Source: Thermohalobaculum sp039030715
GTDB taxonomy: Bacteria > Pseudomonadota > Alphaproteobacteria > Rhodobacterales > Rhodobacteraceae
Reading direction: 5' to 3'
Assembly: GCA_039030715.1 (NCBI GenBank)
Contig: JBCCDU010000006.1
Span: forward strand, 1-64,000
Length of the DNA: 64,000 bases
Position 1 is the first letter of the stretch. The number at the start of each line of letters is the position of its first letter. Below the pieces are notes generated by a model. The model had not been told where the DNA came from. It did no database searches and worked only from the letters and a program-made list of their open reading frames with translations. Positions 43,901 to 52,672 of this stretch are shown here, piece after piece. The position numbers and the translations under genes are program-made.

Positions 43901-46051
43901 ATGACCAGCGAGACCGAGACTTCAGCCGCACCCGCGACAGCATCGGCGACAGGACAAAGCCCCCTTGGCGGGCTTCTGACCATCGCAGGCCGGGATATGA
44001 CGCTACCCGCCATGATCCTGGCTGGGCTTACCGTCTCGATCCTGCTGGTTCTGGTCGCGGGCGGCACGCAGCCCTTCCCCGAAAGCGTCACCCAGGCTTT
44101 TCCGATGGTGGAATGGGTCAACCAGGCCGAGAAATGGCTGCAAGAGCATCTGCGCTGGTTCACCCGAGCCGTCAGCGAGGGGGTCGGTTGGGCTCTCGAT
44201 GGGTTGGAGGAGACGCTGCTCTCTCTGCCCTGGCCCGTGGTGATGTTGGGCCTGACACTGCCCGCTCTCGCCTATGGCGGATTACGGCTGGGTTTGATCA
44301 CGGTGTTCGGGGTCTGGTTCTGGGCCGCGGTCGATATGTGGGACGTGGCCATGTCAACGCTGAGCCTGATGAGCGTATCGGTCCTGCTCTGCGTCGCAAT
44401 CGGGCTCGTCCTGGGCGTGATATGCTCGCAATCCGATCGGTTCGAAGCCGCCTTGCGCCCTGCCCTTGACGCCATGCAGGTGATGCCCGCTTTCGTCTAT
44501 CTGGTACCGGCGATCTTCTTCTTCGGTATCGGCGGACCTTCGGCCGCGATGGCGATCCTGATCTATGCCCTGCCGCCGATCATCCGGCTCACCAATCTGG
44601 GCATCCGCCAAGTGCCACCGGGCATGGTCGAGGCCGCGCGCTCCTTCGGTACGTCGCCGACGCAGATGCTGATCAAGGTGCAGATCCCGCAGGCGATGCC
44701 CTCGATCATGCTGGGTGTAAACCAGACCATCATGATGGCACTGGCGCTGGCGGTTCTGGCGACCTTCATCGGGGCCGAGGGCCTGGGCGCCGAGGTCTGG
44801 CGCGCAATCAGCCGCCTTCGCGTCGGCCAATCTTTCGAGGGTGGGCTTTGCATCGTCTTCATGGCGATCATCTTTGATCGGCTCAGCTATGCGATGAGCA
44901 AGACGCGCAGCCCGTTCCCGCCGGATCAATTGGAGTTTCGCCTACTGCCGCAAAGCTGGGACGAGAACCCGGTCGCCAGGGCAGTCGAGAGCATCGTGGA
45001 TAAAATATGGCGCGCGGTTGGGCGCGTCGGCATGGCACTGACCCGCGCGATTGCTTCGGTCGCAGGCTCGCCTGGTGGGCGCAGCGCCCCGGCCCACGCC
45101 TGGTGCCTGCGCCATCCATTCCTAATCTGCGGGGCGGTCCTGATCGTGGCGACCCTGTTCGTCGATACCGCGATCGTGCCGATCGGGGATTATCCGCGCG
45201 ATTGGGAAATCTCAATCCGCAAGCCGATCGATCAGGCAATCGATGCGCTCACCGTCTATCCGCCATTCATCGCAATCACACAGGCGATCCGCACCGGTGT
45301 CTATCTCTATCTGTTGAACCCGCTCGACAAATTCCTGATCGGTCTGCCCTGGTGGTATGTAATTGGCGTTCTCGCGCTGGTGATCTGGCGCTTGGTCGGG
45401 TGGCGCTTTGCCCTGGTGGCGGTGGCCTGCCTGTTCTTCGTCGGCGCGGCGGGCCTGTGGGAGATCACGATGTATACCCTCGCGGGCACCGCTGTGTCGG
45501 TGGTGATCTGCATGATCCTGGGTATCCCGCTGGGCGTTTTTGCAGCTTATTCCAAGACCTGGGACGCAATTCAGCGGCCCATCCTGGATACGATGCAGGT
45601 GATGCCCGCCTTCGTCTACCTCATCCCCGCGCTCTTCTTCTTTGGCGGCAACCCGACGACCGCGATCATCGCCACCGTGATCTACGCCCTGCCGCCGATG
45701 ATCCGGATGACGACATTGGGCCTGAGCCAGGTGCCAACCGAGATCGAGGAAGTGTCGCGATCCTTTGGCGCGTCCTCGATACAGACCCTGATCAAGGCCA
45801 AACTGCCGTTGGCTACGCCCTCGATCATGCTGGGCGTCAATCAAACCGTCGTGATGGCCCTGGCCATGCAGGCGGTGACCCCCCTGGTCGCCGGTCTGGG
45901 CCTGGGCAAGGAAGTCTACGACGCAATGAACACCCTGAACACCGGCCAGGGCCTGATGGCGGGCATCGGCATCGCGATCCTGGCCATCGTACTGGACCAG
46001 TTGACCCAGGCCTGGACTAAGACGCAGCGCGCCGCGCTCGGCCTGGCCTGA
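43901..46051 (+). CDS. proW: Fused double permease of a glycine betaine-type ABC transporter
   Basis: The 716-residue membrane protein holds two complete permease modules joined in one chain. Each has an EAA loop: EAARSFGTSPTQMLIKVQIP in the first and EVSRSFGASSIQTLIKAKLP in the second. Each is followed by PSIMLGVNQT. The segment AMQVMPAFVYLVPA/TMQVMPAFVYLIPA is also duplicated. Typical ProW is about 350 residues and acts as a homodimer. Here one gene supplies both halves, which can diverge independently. It precedes the binding-protein gene by 108 bases and follows the chemoreceptor by 88 bases. Confidence 0.94.
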   Translation: MTSETETSAAPATASATGQSPLGGLLTIAGRDMTLPAMILAGLTVSILLVLVAGGTQPFPESVTQAFPMVEWVNQAEKWLQEHLRWFTRAVSEGVGWALDGLEETLLSLPWPVVMLGLTLPALAYGGLRLGLITVFGVWFWAAVDMWDVAMSTLSLMSVSVLLCVAIGLVLGVICSQSDRFEAALRPALDAMQVMPAFVYLVPAIFFFGIGGPSAAMAILIYALPPIIRLTNLGIRQVPPGMVEAARSFGTSPTQMLIKVQIPQAMPSIMLGVNQTIMMALALAVLATFIGAEGLGAEVWRAISRLRVGQSFEGGLCIVFMAIIFDRLSYAMSKTRSPFPPDQLEFRLLPQSWDENPVARAVESIVDKIWRAVGRVGMALTRAIASVAGSPGGRSAPAHAWCLRHPFLICGAVLIVATLFVDTAIVPIGDYPRDWEISIRKPIDQAIDALTVYPPFIAITQAIRTGVYLYLLNPLDKFLIGLPWWYVIGVLALVIWRLVGWRFALVAVACLFFVGAAGLWEITMYTLAGTAVSVVICMILGIPLGVFAAYSKTWDAIQRPILDTMQVMPAFVYLIPALFFFGGNPTTAIIATVIYALPPMIRMTTLGLSQVPTEIEEVSRSFGASSIQTLIKAKLPLATPSIMLGVNQTVVMALAMQAVTPLVAGLGLGKEVYDAMNTLNTGQGLMAGIGIAILAIVLDQLTQAWTKTQRAALGLA

Positions 46052-46159
46052 GGGGTTCGATCTCGACACCTCGCCTGTTGCGCGCTAGCGTTCCCGACAG
46101 ATGCGCCGAGACGCGCACAGCACCACCGCCCAACGGGCGCAAGCACAGGGAGCTTACTT

Positions 46160-47086
46160 ATGAAACTCACCGCATTTCTGGCTGCGGCCTCAGGTCTGGC
46201 CATCGCCGCGCAGGCGCAAGCCGAGACGCTCAAGGTCCCGGTTCCGGACTGGACCGGCGGCGCCGTGACCTGCGAAATGATCCACTACATCCTGGAAAAC
46301 GAGATGGGGTACAAGGTCAAACGGATCACCATTCCTGCAGGCACCGCGCTGGATGAGGGGATGCGCGCAGGCGACCTGGATTTCGGCTGCGAGCGTTGGC
46401 CCTCCTATGACCCGGTCAAGGAAAAGTTCGTCAAGGAATATGGCGGCGACGGTTCGATCGTCTACTATGCCCCAACCGGGGTCGTAGGCGCCTCGGGCTA
46501 TTATGTGCCGCGCTACCTGGTCGAGGGCGACGGCGCCAAAGCTCCGGATCTGAAGGCGGTCACCGACCTGCCGAAATATGCCGAGATGTTCACAACGCTG
46601 GAATCCGATGGCAAGGGCCGCCTGCTGGGCTGCCCGGTGGCCGCCTGGGCCTGCGAGGATGCAGCCCGTTTGGAGGGGCTGAATGTGGACTTTGCCGTGA
46701 CAGAGCTCGGTTCGGAAACCGCTCATTGGGCAGAAATCGAAGCCGCCTACAAGCGCGGCGAGCCATTCGTCGCCTACGCTTGGGAGCCACACTGGATCCA
46801 TGCGACCCTCGACTTGGTCGAGCTGGAACTGCCAGCATATTCGGACGAAGCATGGCCGGTCAGCGATTGGGGTGATGATCATACCCAGCATTACGGCCCC
46901 AAGGAGCTGGCTGAACGGCACCCCGACATCGTGGAATTGTTCAGCAAGTTTCGCATCTCTAACAGCGAACAGGCCAAGATGATCCTGGCCGTCGACAAGG
47001 GCGGCGAGGATGTCGACGATGTAGTCGAGGCCTGGATGGAGGCCAACAAGGACACCTGGAAAGCCTGGGTGCCCCAGACCAATTGA
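46160..47086 (+). CDS. proX: Glycine betaine/choline-type periplasmic binding protein
   Basis: The 308-residue protein has a signal peptide cleaved near AQA-ETLKV. It belongs to the OpuAC family: DWTGGAV, ERWPSYDP and AYAWEPHWIHA supply tryptophans and tyrosines for the aromatic cage that holds the trimethylammonium group. Two cysteines in LLGCPVAAWACED may form a disulfide. Ligand identity (betaine, choline, carnitine or DMSP) cannot be set from sequence. The GC hairpin after it ends the operon. Confidence 0.93.
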   Translation: MKLTAFLAAASGLAIAAQAQAETLKVPVPDWTGGAVTCEMIHYILENEMGYKVKRITIPAGTALDEGMRAGDLDFGCERWPSYDPVKEKFVKEYGGDGSIVYYAPTGVVGASGYYVPRYLVEGDGAKAPDLKAVTDLPKYAEMFTTLESDGKGRLLGCPVAAWACEDAARLEGLNVDFAVTELGSETAHWAEIEAAYKRGEPFVAYAWEPHWIHATLDLVELELPAYSDEAWPVSDWGDDHTQHYGPKELAERHPDIVELFSKFRISNSEQAKMILAVDKGGEDVDDVVEAWMEANKDTWKAWVPQTN

Positions 47087-47110
47087 TCCCTGACAGATCG
47101 TTGAAACAAC

Positions 47111-47147
47111 GCGCCGCCCCGGGATACGCCCCGTGGGCGGCGCTTCT
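47111..47147 (+). terminator. Stem-loop terminator after the binding protein gene
   Basis: A 9-bp stem (GCGCCGCCC with GGGCGGCGC) around a 15-base loop, followed by TTCT, starts 24 bases past the stop. The T run is short, so it may stop transcription only partly. Confidence 0.65.
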
Positions 47148-47234
47148 GGTTCAGGCCCCGCACCGCATCGCGCAAGACGGACGGGTGCTGCCAGCGGCCT
47201 TGCGGGCTCCCCGAAACTCCGCCACAACTCCGCC

Positions 47235-47762
47235 ATGCCGGATGCACATGAAATTCATCAGTTCCTGCCCATCCAAACCGGCTGGCAGCCAGGCATTGTG
47301 GGCTGGTCGATCGCGCACCACGCGCACTACTACGCCCATAACTGGGGGTTTGGCAGCAGCTTCGAGGCGAAACTGGCGCGCGAGATGGGCTCATTCCTGG
47401 CTCGGCTGGATCAGCCCGGCAATCACTTGTTCTGGCTTGCCGATGCAGAGGGCCCAATCGGAACCATCGCCATCGATGGGGACGGGATCGAGGACGGCAA
47501 GGCGCATCTGCGCTGGTTCATCCTCGACGACAGGGCGCGCGGCCAGGGTCTGGGCCGACGACTGCTGGATGCGGCCGTACGGGCCGCGCATGGCGATGGC
47601 GCGACGGGGATCTTCCTCTGGACCTTCGAGGGGCTCGACCCGGCGCGGCGGCTTTACGAAAGCGCAGGCTTCCAGCTGATCGACTCGCGACGCGCCCGGA
47701 CCTGGGGCCGCGAAATGACCGAACAGCGCTTTGAACTGTCGTTTCGTGAGGGCATTCAGTGA
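47235..47762 (+). CDS. GNAT family N-acetyltransferase
   Basis: The 175-residue protein matches the GNAT half of MarR/GNAT fusion proteins (LPIQTGWQPGIVGWSIAHHA and YYAHNWGFGSSFEAKLAREM) but without the MarR half. The acetyl-CoA loop reads LDDRARGQGLGRRLLDAAV. Motif B is YESAGFQLIDSRRA. It is the first of three genes that overlap by 4 bases each (GTGA and ATGA), followed by a methyltransferase-like gene and a GST gene. A longer frame to 47133 would overlap the preceding terminator. Confidence 0.87.
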   Translation: MPDAHEIHQFLPIQTGWQPGIVGWSIAHHAHYYAHNWGFGSSFEAKLAREMGSFLARLDQPGNHLFWLADAEGPIGTIAIDGDGIEDGKAHLRWFILDDRARGQGLGRRLLDAAVRAAHGDGATGIFLWTFEGLDPARRLYESAGFQLIDSRRARTWGREMTEQRFELSFREGIQ

Positions 47763-48652
47763 CCGATGCCTATTCCGATTTCTCTCTGCGTCCTTGGGAC
47801 AGCGCCGCCTGGGATCCCTCGCCCGAAGCGGAGGCCGTGCCCACGATGCTCAGCGACGAGGAGGGCCGGCTCCTGACCTGGCTCGGGGGGCACTGGGCGC
47901 GGGGCGCGGGCGCGGCCTGCGACCTGGGGTGCTTCGCGGGCGGCTCCACCGCGAGGCTCGCCGATGGGCTGGTGCGCGGCGGGATCGACGCCAGCGTGCA
48001 CGCGTTCGACTTCTTCACCATCTCGCCGGAGCACAAACAGAAATTTCTCCATGATCGGGGCGTGCGCCGCTTTTGGGGCACCAATCTGCTGCCCTGCGCG
48101 AAACGGCTGCTGAAACCCTGGCGCGGTCGCGTCACCCTCCATCGCGAGGATCTGGCGAAAACCCGATGGACGGCTGGCCCCATCGAGATCCTGTTCATCG
48201 ACGCCATGAAAACGCCCGAGACCGCCGACGCGATCCTGCGCAACTTCGTGCCCGCGCTGGTTCCCGGACGCTCGATCATCGTGCATCAGGACTATCAGCA
48301 CTGGCGCCAGCCCTGGATCGCAGCCCAGATGGTGTTGCTGCGCCCGCATCTGCGCCCGGTTGCCTGGTGTGCGCAGAATACCACAGTCTTCGCGGTCGAC
48401 AGCCTGCCCGATGCCGCTGGCCTGGCCGCCGCCGCCACCGATGGAATGACCGACGCGCGGATGACGGAATTGCTGCATCAGGCGCTGTGGGCCGCCCCAG
48501 CAGGTCCCCCGCGCCGGATGATCGCCCAATCGATTCTGGGGTTGGAAGATGCCCCTGGCTGCCGCGTCCCCTTTCGTTTCGATCGCAGCGGCTTCACGCC
48601 AAAACGGATCCGTCGCCTGTTGGCCACCCTCGACTCTGGAGAAGTTGAATGA
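47759..48652 (+). CDS. Methyltransferase-like protein of unknown substrate
   Basis: The 297-residue protein has CDLGCFAGGSTARLADGL, a SAM-binding motif I variant, and later ILFIDAMKTPETADAIL, VPGRSIIVHQDYQHWRQPW and a C-terminal basic region. The HQDYQHW stretch resembles the metal-binding core of TylF/macrocin O-methyltransferases and of cephalosporin hydroxylase-like proteins. I could not name a substrate. It starts with GTG overlapping the GNAT stop by 4 bases, and its stop overlaps the GST start. Confidence 0.75.
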   Translation: MTDAYSDFSLRPWDSAAWDPSPEAEAVPTMLSDEEGRLLTWLGGHWARGAGAACDLGCFAGGSTARLADGLVRGGIDASVHAFDFFTISPEHKQKFLHDRGVRRFWGTNLLPCAKRLLKPWRGRVTLHREDLAKTRWTAGPIEILFIDAMKTPETADAILRNFVPALVPGRSIIVHQDYQHWRQPWIAAQMVLLRPHLRPVAWCAQNTTVFAVDSLPDAAGLAAAATDGMTDARMTELLHQALWAAPAGPPRRMIAQSILGLEDAPGCRVPFRFDRSGFTPKRIRRLLATLDSGEVE

Positions 48653-49260
48653 GCTACACGATCATGGGCTTCCCGCGCACCCGCGCCATTCGTGTGATGT
48701 GGCTGCTGGAGGAGCTTGGCCAAAGCTATGATATCGATCCCGCGATGCCCGCCAGCGACGAGGCCAAGGCGGTGAACCCGACCGGCAAGGTGCCAGCGCT
48801 GATCGACAATGGCCATGTCATTCCCGACAGCGTGGCGATATGCACCTATCTGGCCGACAAGCACGGTGGGTGCACCCATCCTGCAGGCACTGTCGAGCGT
48901 GCATTGCAGGACAGCTTCACCCAGTTCTGCGTCGACGAAGTGGAAGGCGCGCTCTGGACCCATGCCAAGCACACCTTCGTTTTGCCCGAGGAGTTGCGGG
49001 TCGAAGCGCCGAAGCAAACCGCAGCCAAGGAATTCGCCCGGGCAATGGACCGGCTGGAGGCCCGTCTGGGCGACGGACCTTTCGTCACCGGCGAAACGTT
49101 CACCGTACCCGATCTGTTGCTGGCACATTGCAGCAGTTGGGCGCGGATGCTGCCGCAATGGCCGATCGAATCGGAACGGCTGAACAGCTATTTCAAGTCG
49201 CTGATCAAACGGCCAGCCTATATTCGCACACAGGAGAGGGCTGCGAAATACACCGCCTGA
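48649..49260 (+). CDS. Glutathione S-transferase family protein
   Basis: The 203-residue protein has the GST thioredoxin-like N-domain (MGFPRTRAIRVMWLLEELG, TGKVPALIDNGHVIPDSVAI, ending with the glutathione-binding Ser in PDSVAICTYLAD). The helical C-domain is ERALQDSFTQF to FTVPDLLLAHCSSWA. It should conjugate glutathione to electrophiles or act as a disulfide reductase. It is coupled to the methyltransferase-like gene by an ATGA overlap. It converges on mntR with 6 bases between stops. Confidence 0.92.
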   Translation: MSYTIMGFPRTRAIRVMWLLEELGQSYDIDPAMPASDEAKAVNPTGKVPALIDNGHVIPDSVAICTYLADKHGGCTHPAGTVERALQDSFTQFCVDEVEGALWTHAKHTFVLPEELRVEAPKQTAAKEFARAMDRLEARLGDGPFVTGETFTVPDLLLAHCSSWARMLPQWPIESERLNSYFKSLIKRPAYIRTQERAAKYTA

Positions 49261-49266
49261 GGCGTC

Positions 49267-49713
49267 TTAACCCGCCTTGGCCACGAAGCGTTTCAGCGCT
49301 GCCAGGGTGGTTTCGCTGATATGGTGCTCGATCCCCTCGGCATCGCTTTCGGCAGTTTCGGAGTCGACGCCCAGGGCCAGCAGGAAGTCTCGCACCACAC
49401 CGTGGCGGGTGCGGGCCATTTCGGCCATCTCGCGCCCCGCATCGGTCAGAAAGATCGAGCGGTATTTCTCCTTGCGCACCAGCCCCTCGCGAATGAGGCG
49501 GTTCAGCGTGGTGTTGACCGTGGCATTGGTGACGCCCATCCGTTCGGCCACGTCGACCGAGCGCGCCTCGCCCGACACATCGATCAGATCGGCGATCAGT
49601 TCGACATAATCCTCCGCCACCTCGCGTTGATGCGCCTCGCGCACTGTCTCGAAGCTGCGCGCCTGACGGGTGGCCTCGCGCAAGCTGGTGGGTGTGTCGT
49701 TGGGTTTAGGCAT
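49267..49713 (-). CDS. mntR: Manganese-responsive DtxR-family transcriptional regulator
   Basis: This 148-residue protein has a winged helix (SVDVAERMGVTNATVNTTLNRL) and the DtxR metal-binding domain with EDYVELIAD at the N-terminal side, RTRHGVVRDFLL and ESDAEGIEHHIS. The acidic and histidine residues fit the manganese sites of MntR. It lacks the SH3-like third domain of DtxR, as MntR does. It diverges from the manganese ABC transporter genes, with an operator-like palindrome between them. It should repress mntABCD when Mn(II) is plentiful. Confidence 0.92.
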   Translation of the reverse strand: MPKPNDTPTSLREATRQARSFETVREAHQREVAEDYVELIADLIDVSGEARSVDVAERMGVTNATVNTTLNRLIREGLVRKEKYRSIFLTDAGREMAEMARTRHGVVRDFLLALGVDSETAESDAEGIEHHISETTLAALKRFVAKAG

Positions 49714-49737
49714 AGGACCACCATAAGCGTGTATTTT

Positions 49738-49753
49738 TTTAGGTCAACCTAAA
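49738..49753. promoter_or_regulatory. MntR-type operator between mntR and mntA
   Basis: TTTAGGTCAACCTAAA is a perfect inverted repeat with 6-base arms and the central TCAA. It resembles the DtxR/IdeR-type TTAGGTTAGCCTAA core. AT-rich runs flank it on both sides. It lies 25 bases from the mntR start and 49 from the mntA start, so it could control both genes. Confidence 0.78.
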
Positions 49754-49801
49754 TTTTTTAGATCATTGACAGAGTATAAGTCTCGCCCTAACTGCTGATT
49801 T

Positions 49802-50761
49802 ATGAGAACAGTCATTTTTGCCGCTGCGCTAGGAAGTCTAGCCAATCTGTCCGCCCAAGCCGAACCACGGCTGATTGCGACCGTGGGCATGATCGCCGAG
49901 CCCGCGAGGGTCATCGCCGGTACCTGCGCCAGTGTAGACACGATGATGGGTCCAGGCATCGACCCTCACCTTTATCAACCGAGCGCCGGCGATGTGCGCA
50001 GCCTATTTGACGCCGATGCGATCCTCTACGCCGGACATAATCTGGAGGGCCAACTTGGCGAGGTGCTGGCGCGGCTGGACGGGCGCAAACCGGTTCTCGC
50101 AGTTTCGGAGGCCGCGGCCCCGGTGGAAAACCTGATCCTGCCGGAAGGCGCCAGCTATCCGGACCCGCATCTCTGGATGGACGCCGCGCTTTGGTCCCGC
50201 ATAGCCTCGCCGATTGCCACGCTGATGGCTACACTGGACCCAGACTGCAGCACGGAGGCGAAAAACGCCGCGGAGGATTATGTCACCGAACTGATGGCGT
50301 TGGATGCGTGGATCGAAGCGTCGATCGCGACGATACCACAGACCCAGCGCGTGATGGTTACAGCCCATGACGCGTTCGCCTATTACGGTCGCGCTTACGG
50401 GATCGAGGTGATCGGCATCCAGGGCGTCTCGACCGAAAGCGAGGCGGGGATCGCCGATATCCGCCAGATGGTCGATCTGGTGGTGGATCGTCAGATCCCT
50501 GCCGTCTTTATCGAGAGCACGATCAACCCGCGCACGGTCGAGGCCGTAATCGCCGCAGCGGCGGAGCGTGGCCATCAGGTCACCCTGGGGGGAGAGCTGT
50601 TTTCGGACGCTATGGGTGCCGAAGGCACGGTCGAAGGCACCTATATCGGCATGTTGCACGCCAACACCGTCGCAGTCATCATGGCCCTGGGCGGCACCCC
50701 CGCACCGTTGCCGGCGGCGCTGCACCCATGGGCCGAACGATGGGGCCTTTCACCCCAATGA
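49802..50761 (+). CDS. mntA: Manganese/zinc-type ABC transporter binding protein
   Basis: The 319-residue periplasmic protein has a short signal peptide (cleaved near SAQA-EPRL). Metal ligands of the TroA/MntA family are visible: His56 (GIDPHLYQP), His123 (DPHLWMD), the Glu of FIESTI and the Asp of LFSDAMG. Glu plus two His and Asp favours manganese. The absence of the long His-rich loop of zinc-specific ZnuA agrees. It is the first gene of the mnt operon. Its stop overlaps the ATPase start (ATGA). Confidence 0.93.
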   Translation: MRTVIFAAALGSLANLSAQAEPRLIATVGMIAEPARVIAGTCASVDTMMGPGIDPHLYQPSAGDVRSLFDADAILYAGHNLEGQLGEVLARLDGRKPVLAVSEAAAPVENLILPEGASYPDPHLWMDAALWSRIASPIATLMATLDPDCSTEAKNAAEDYVTELMALDAWIEASIATIPQTQRVMVTAHDAFAYYGRAYGIEVIGIQGVSTESEAGIADIRQMVDLVVDRQIPAVFIESTINPRTVEAVIAAAAERGHQVTLGGELFSDAMGAEGTVEGTYIGMLHANTVAVIMALGGTPAPLPAALHPWAERWGLSPQ

Positions 50762-51528
50762 CCGCCCACCTTCACGAACCGGACCTGGCGCTGCATGTGG
50801 AGGATCTAACAGTCAGTTATGCCGGGCAACCCGCGCTCTGGGACATCGATGTGGATGTGCCTCCCGGGGTTATGTGCGCCGTTGTGGGGCCGAACGGGGC
50901 GGGAAAGTCCACGCTGCTGAAAGCTGTGCTGGAATTGACGCCCCCGACGGCGGGCCACGTCATGCTTTCGGGTCGCCCCTATCGCCAGATGCGCAAGCGC
51001 GTGGCCTACGTCCCCCAGCGCAGCTCGGTCGATTGGGACTTTCCAACCACGGCTTTGGATGTGGTTATGATGGGGCGCTATGGCCATCTTGGCTGGTTCC
51101 GCCGCCCGGGCCGTGACGTACGCGACCGCGCCATGGCAGCACTCGCCGAAGTCGGGCTGGAGACGCTCTACAATCGCCAGATCAGCCAGCTTTCCGGCGG
51201 CCAGCAGCAGCGCGTGTTTCTAGCGCGGGCGCTTGTGCAGGAGGCCGATACCTATTTCCTCGATGAACCCATGGCGGGTGTGGATGCCACGACCGAGCGC
51301 GTCATCATCGCCCTGCTGCAACGCCTGCGCAGTCAGGGCAAAACAGTCATTGTCGTCCATCACGACCTGGCGACGGTGCGGGAGTACTATGACTGGCTGG
51401 TTCTGCTGAATGTGCGGGTGATCGCGCAAGGTCCGGTGGGCGAGGTAATGACCCCCGACAATCTGCGCGCCGCCTATGGCGGGCAGATCGCGCTGATCGA
51501 GGCGGCAGCACAGCCCGTTACGGCCTGA
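50758..51528 (+). CDS. mntB: Manganese-type ABC transporter ATP-binding protein
   Basis: The 256-residue ATPase has Walker A GPNGAGKSTLLK, the signature LSGGQQQRVFLARALV, Walker B TYFLDEPMAGVD and the His switch VVHHDLATV. Its Q-loop region reads VAYVPQRSSVDWDFPTTALD, as is usual in the zinc/manganese group. The start ATG overlaps the mntA stop by four bases. An upstream in-frame ATG at 50728 is inside mntA and unlikely. The permease gene follows after one base. Confidence 0.93.
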   Translation: MTAHLHEPDLALHVEDLTVSYAGQPALWDIDVDVPPGVMCAVVGPNGAGKSTLLKAVLELTPPTAGHVMLSGRPYRQMRKRVAYVPQRSSVDWDFPTTALDVVMMGRYGHLGWFRRPGRDVRDRAMAALAEVGLETLYNRQISQLSGGQQQRVFLARALVQEADTYFLDEPMAGVDATTERVIIALLQRLRSQGKTVIVVHHDLATVREYYDWLVLLNVRVIAQGPVGEVMTPDNLRAAYGGQIALIEAAAQPVTA

Positions 51529-51529
51529 G

Positions 51530-52672
51530 ATGGGCCTGCTGGCCGACCTTTTGGGCGACTACACCCTGCGCAATGTCGCGATCGGGGCTGCTATCCTGGG
51601 CGCTGTCTCAGGCGCGCTCGGTTGTTTTGCCCTGCTGCGGAGGCAGAGTCTTCTGGGCGACACACTCAGCCACGCGGCCTTGCCCGGAATCTGCCTTGGG
51701 TTTCTGATTGCGGGCAGTCGCTCGCTGGGACCGATCCTGGTGGGTGCATTGATCTCCGGAGCGCTGGCCGGGCTGGCAGTGATCTTTCTGATCCGCATGA
51801 CCCGGCTGAAAACCGATGCAGCGCTGGGCATCGCGCTGTCGCTGTTCTTTGCCGGCGGGATCGTTCTGCTGACGCTGATCCAGCGCCAGGCCGGGGCGGC
51901 GCAGGCGGGGCTAGAAAGTTTCCTCTTCGGCCAGGCTGCGGCAATCCTGCCTCGCGACCTCTGGGTCATGGGGGCGATCGCCGCCGTGGCCCTGGGGGCC
52001 GTCGCGCTCTGTTGGAAGGAATTCAAACTGGCGAGTTTCGATCCGGTCTTTGCCCAGACCCTGGGCCTGCCGGTCGCGGTGCTGGAAGCTGCGTTGACGG
52101 TGCTGGTTGCGCTGGCCGTGGTGATCGGCTTGCAGATGGTCGGCGTGGTTCTTATGGCCGCGATGGTGATCGCACCCGCAGCCGCCGCGCGGCAATGGGT
52201 GGGGAGATTGGGGCATATGGTGCTGCTCGCGGCCTTGTTCGGTATATTGGCCGGGGTTGGCGGGGCGGGGATCTCCGCCTTGCAACCGGGGCTCGCCACC
52301 GGGCCGCTGATCGTGCTGATCGCGGCGGGGCTGGTGGCGGTCTCGATCCTTTTCGCGCCAGGACGCGGCGTGCTTTGGGAGATGGCCGCGCGCGCACGCG
52401 AGCGGGCCGATCTGCAGGGCCGGCAGATCCTCGCCACCTTCCGCGATCTGGCGCGCGACCATGGCGACCCCGCCTATCCGGTCGAGCGCGGTATGCTGGA
52501 CACATATCATGGCGCCAAAACCTCGCGCGAGTTGGACAAGCTGGCGGCGGAGGGTCTGATCGCCCCCGCCTCGCATATGCCGATGGAGGGCGAGCACTGG
52601 GTCCTGACCGAAAAGGGTCTGCGCGAGACCGAGGATCTGGCTATGCCCAAAAGTTTTCCGAGCCATGTTTGA
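51530..52672 (+). CDS. mntC: Manganese-type ABC transporter permease with extra C-terminal domain
   Basis: The 380-residue ABC-3 permease has about eight membrane helices in residues 1-285, beginning with LGCFALLRRQSLLGDTLSHA. The QMVGVVLMAAMVIAPAAAAR segment is also diagnostic. From about 290 a soluble extension (GAKTSRELDKLAAEGLIAP, HWVLTEKGLRETED) looks like a winged helix of the DtxR type. The ATG lies one base past the ATPase stop. Typical permeases end near 290 residues, so the extra 90 are a distinctive addition. Confidence 0.92.
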   Translation: MGLLADLLGDYTLRNVAIGAAILGAVSGALGCFALLRRQSLLGDTLSHAALPGICLGFLIAGSRSLGPILVGALISGALAGLAVIFLIRMTRLKTDAALGIALSLFFAGGIVLLTLIQRQAGAAQAGLESFLFGQAAAILPRDLWVMGAIAAVALGAVALCWKEFKLASFDPVFAQTLGLPVAVLEAALTVLVALAVVIGLQMVGVVLMAAMVIAPAAAARQWVGRLGHMVLLAALFGILAGVGGAGISALQPGLATGPLIVLIAAGLVAVSILFAPGRGVLWEMAARARERADLQGRQILATFRDLARDHGDPAYPVERGMLDTYHGAKTSRELDKLAAEGLIAPASHMPMEGEHWVLTEKGLRETEDLAMPKSFPSHV

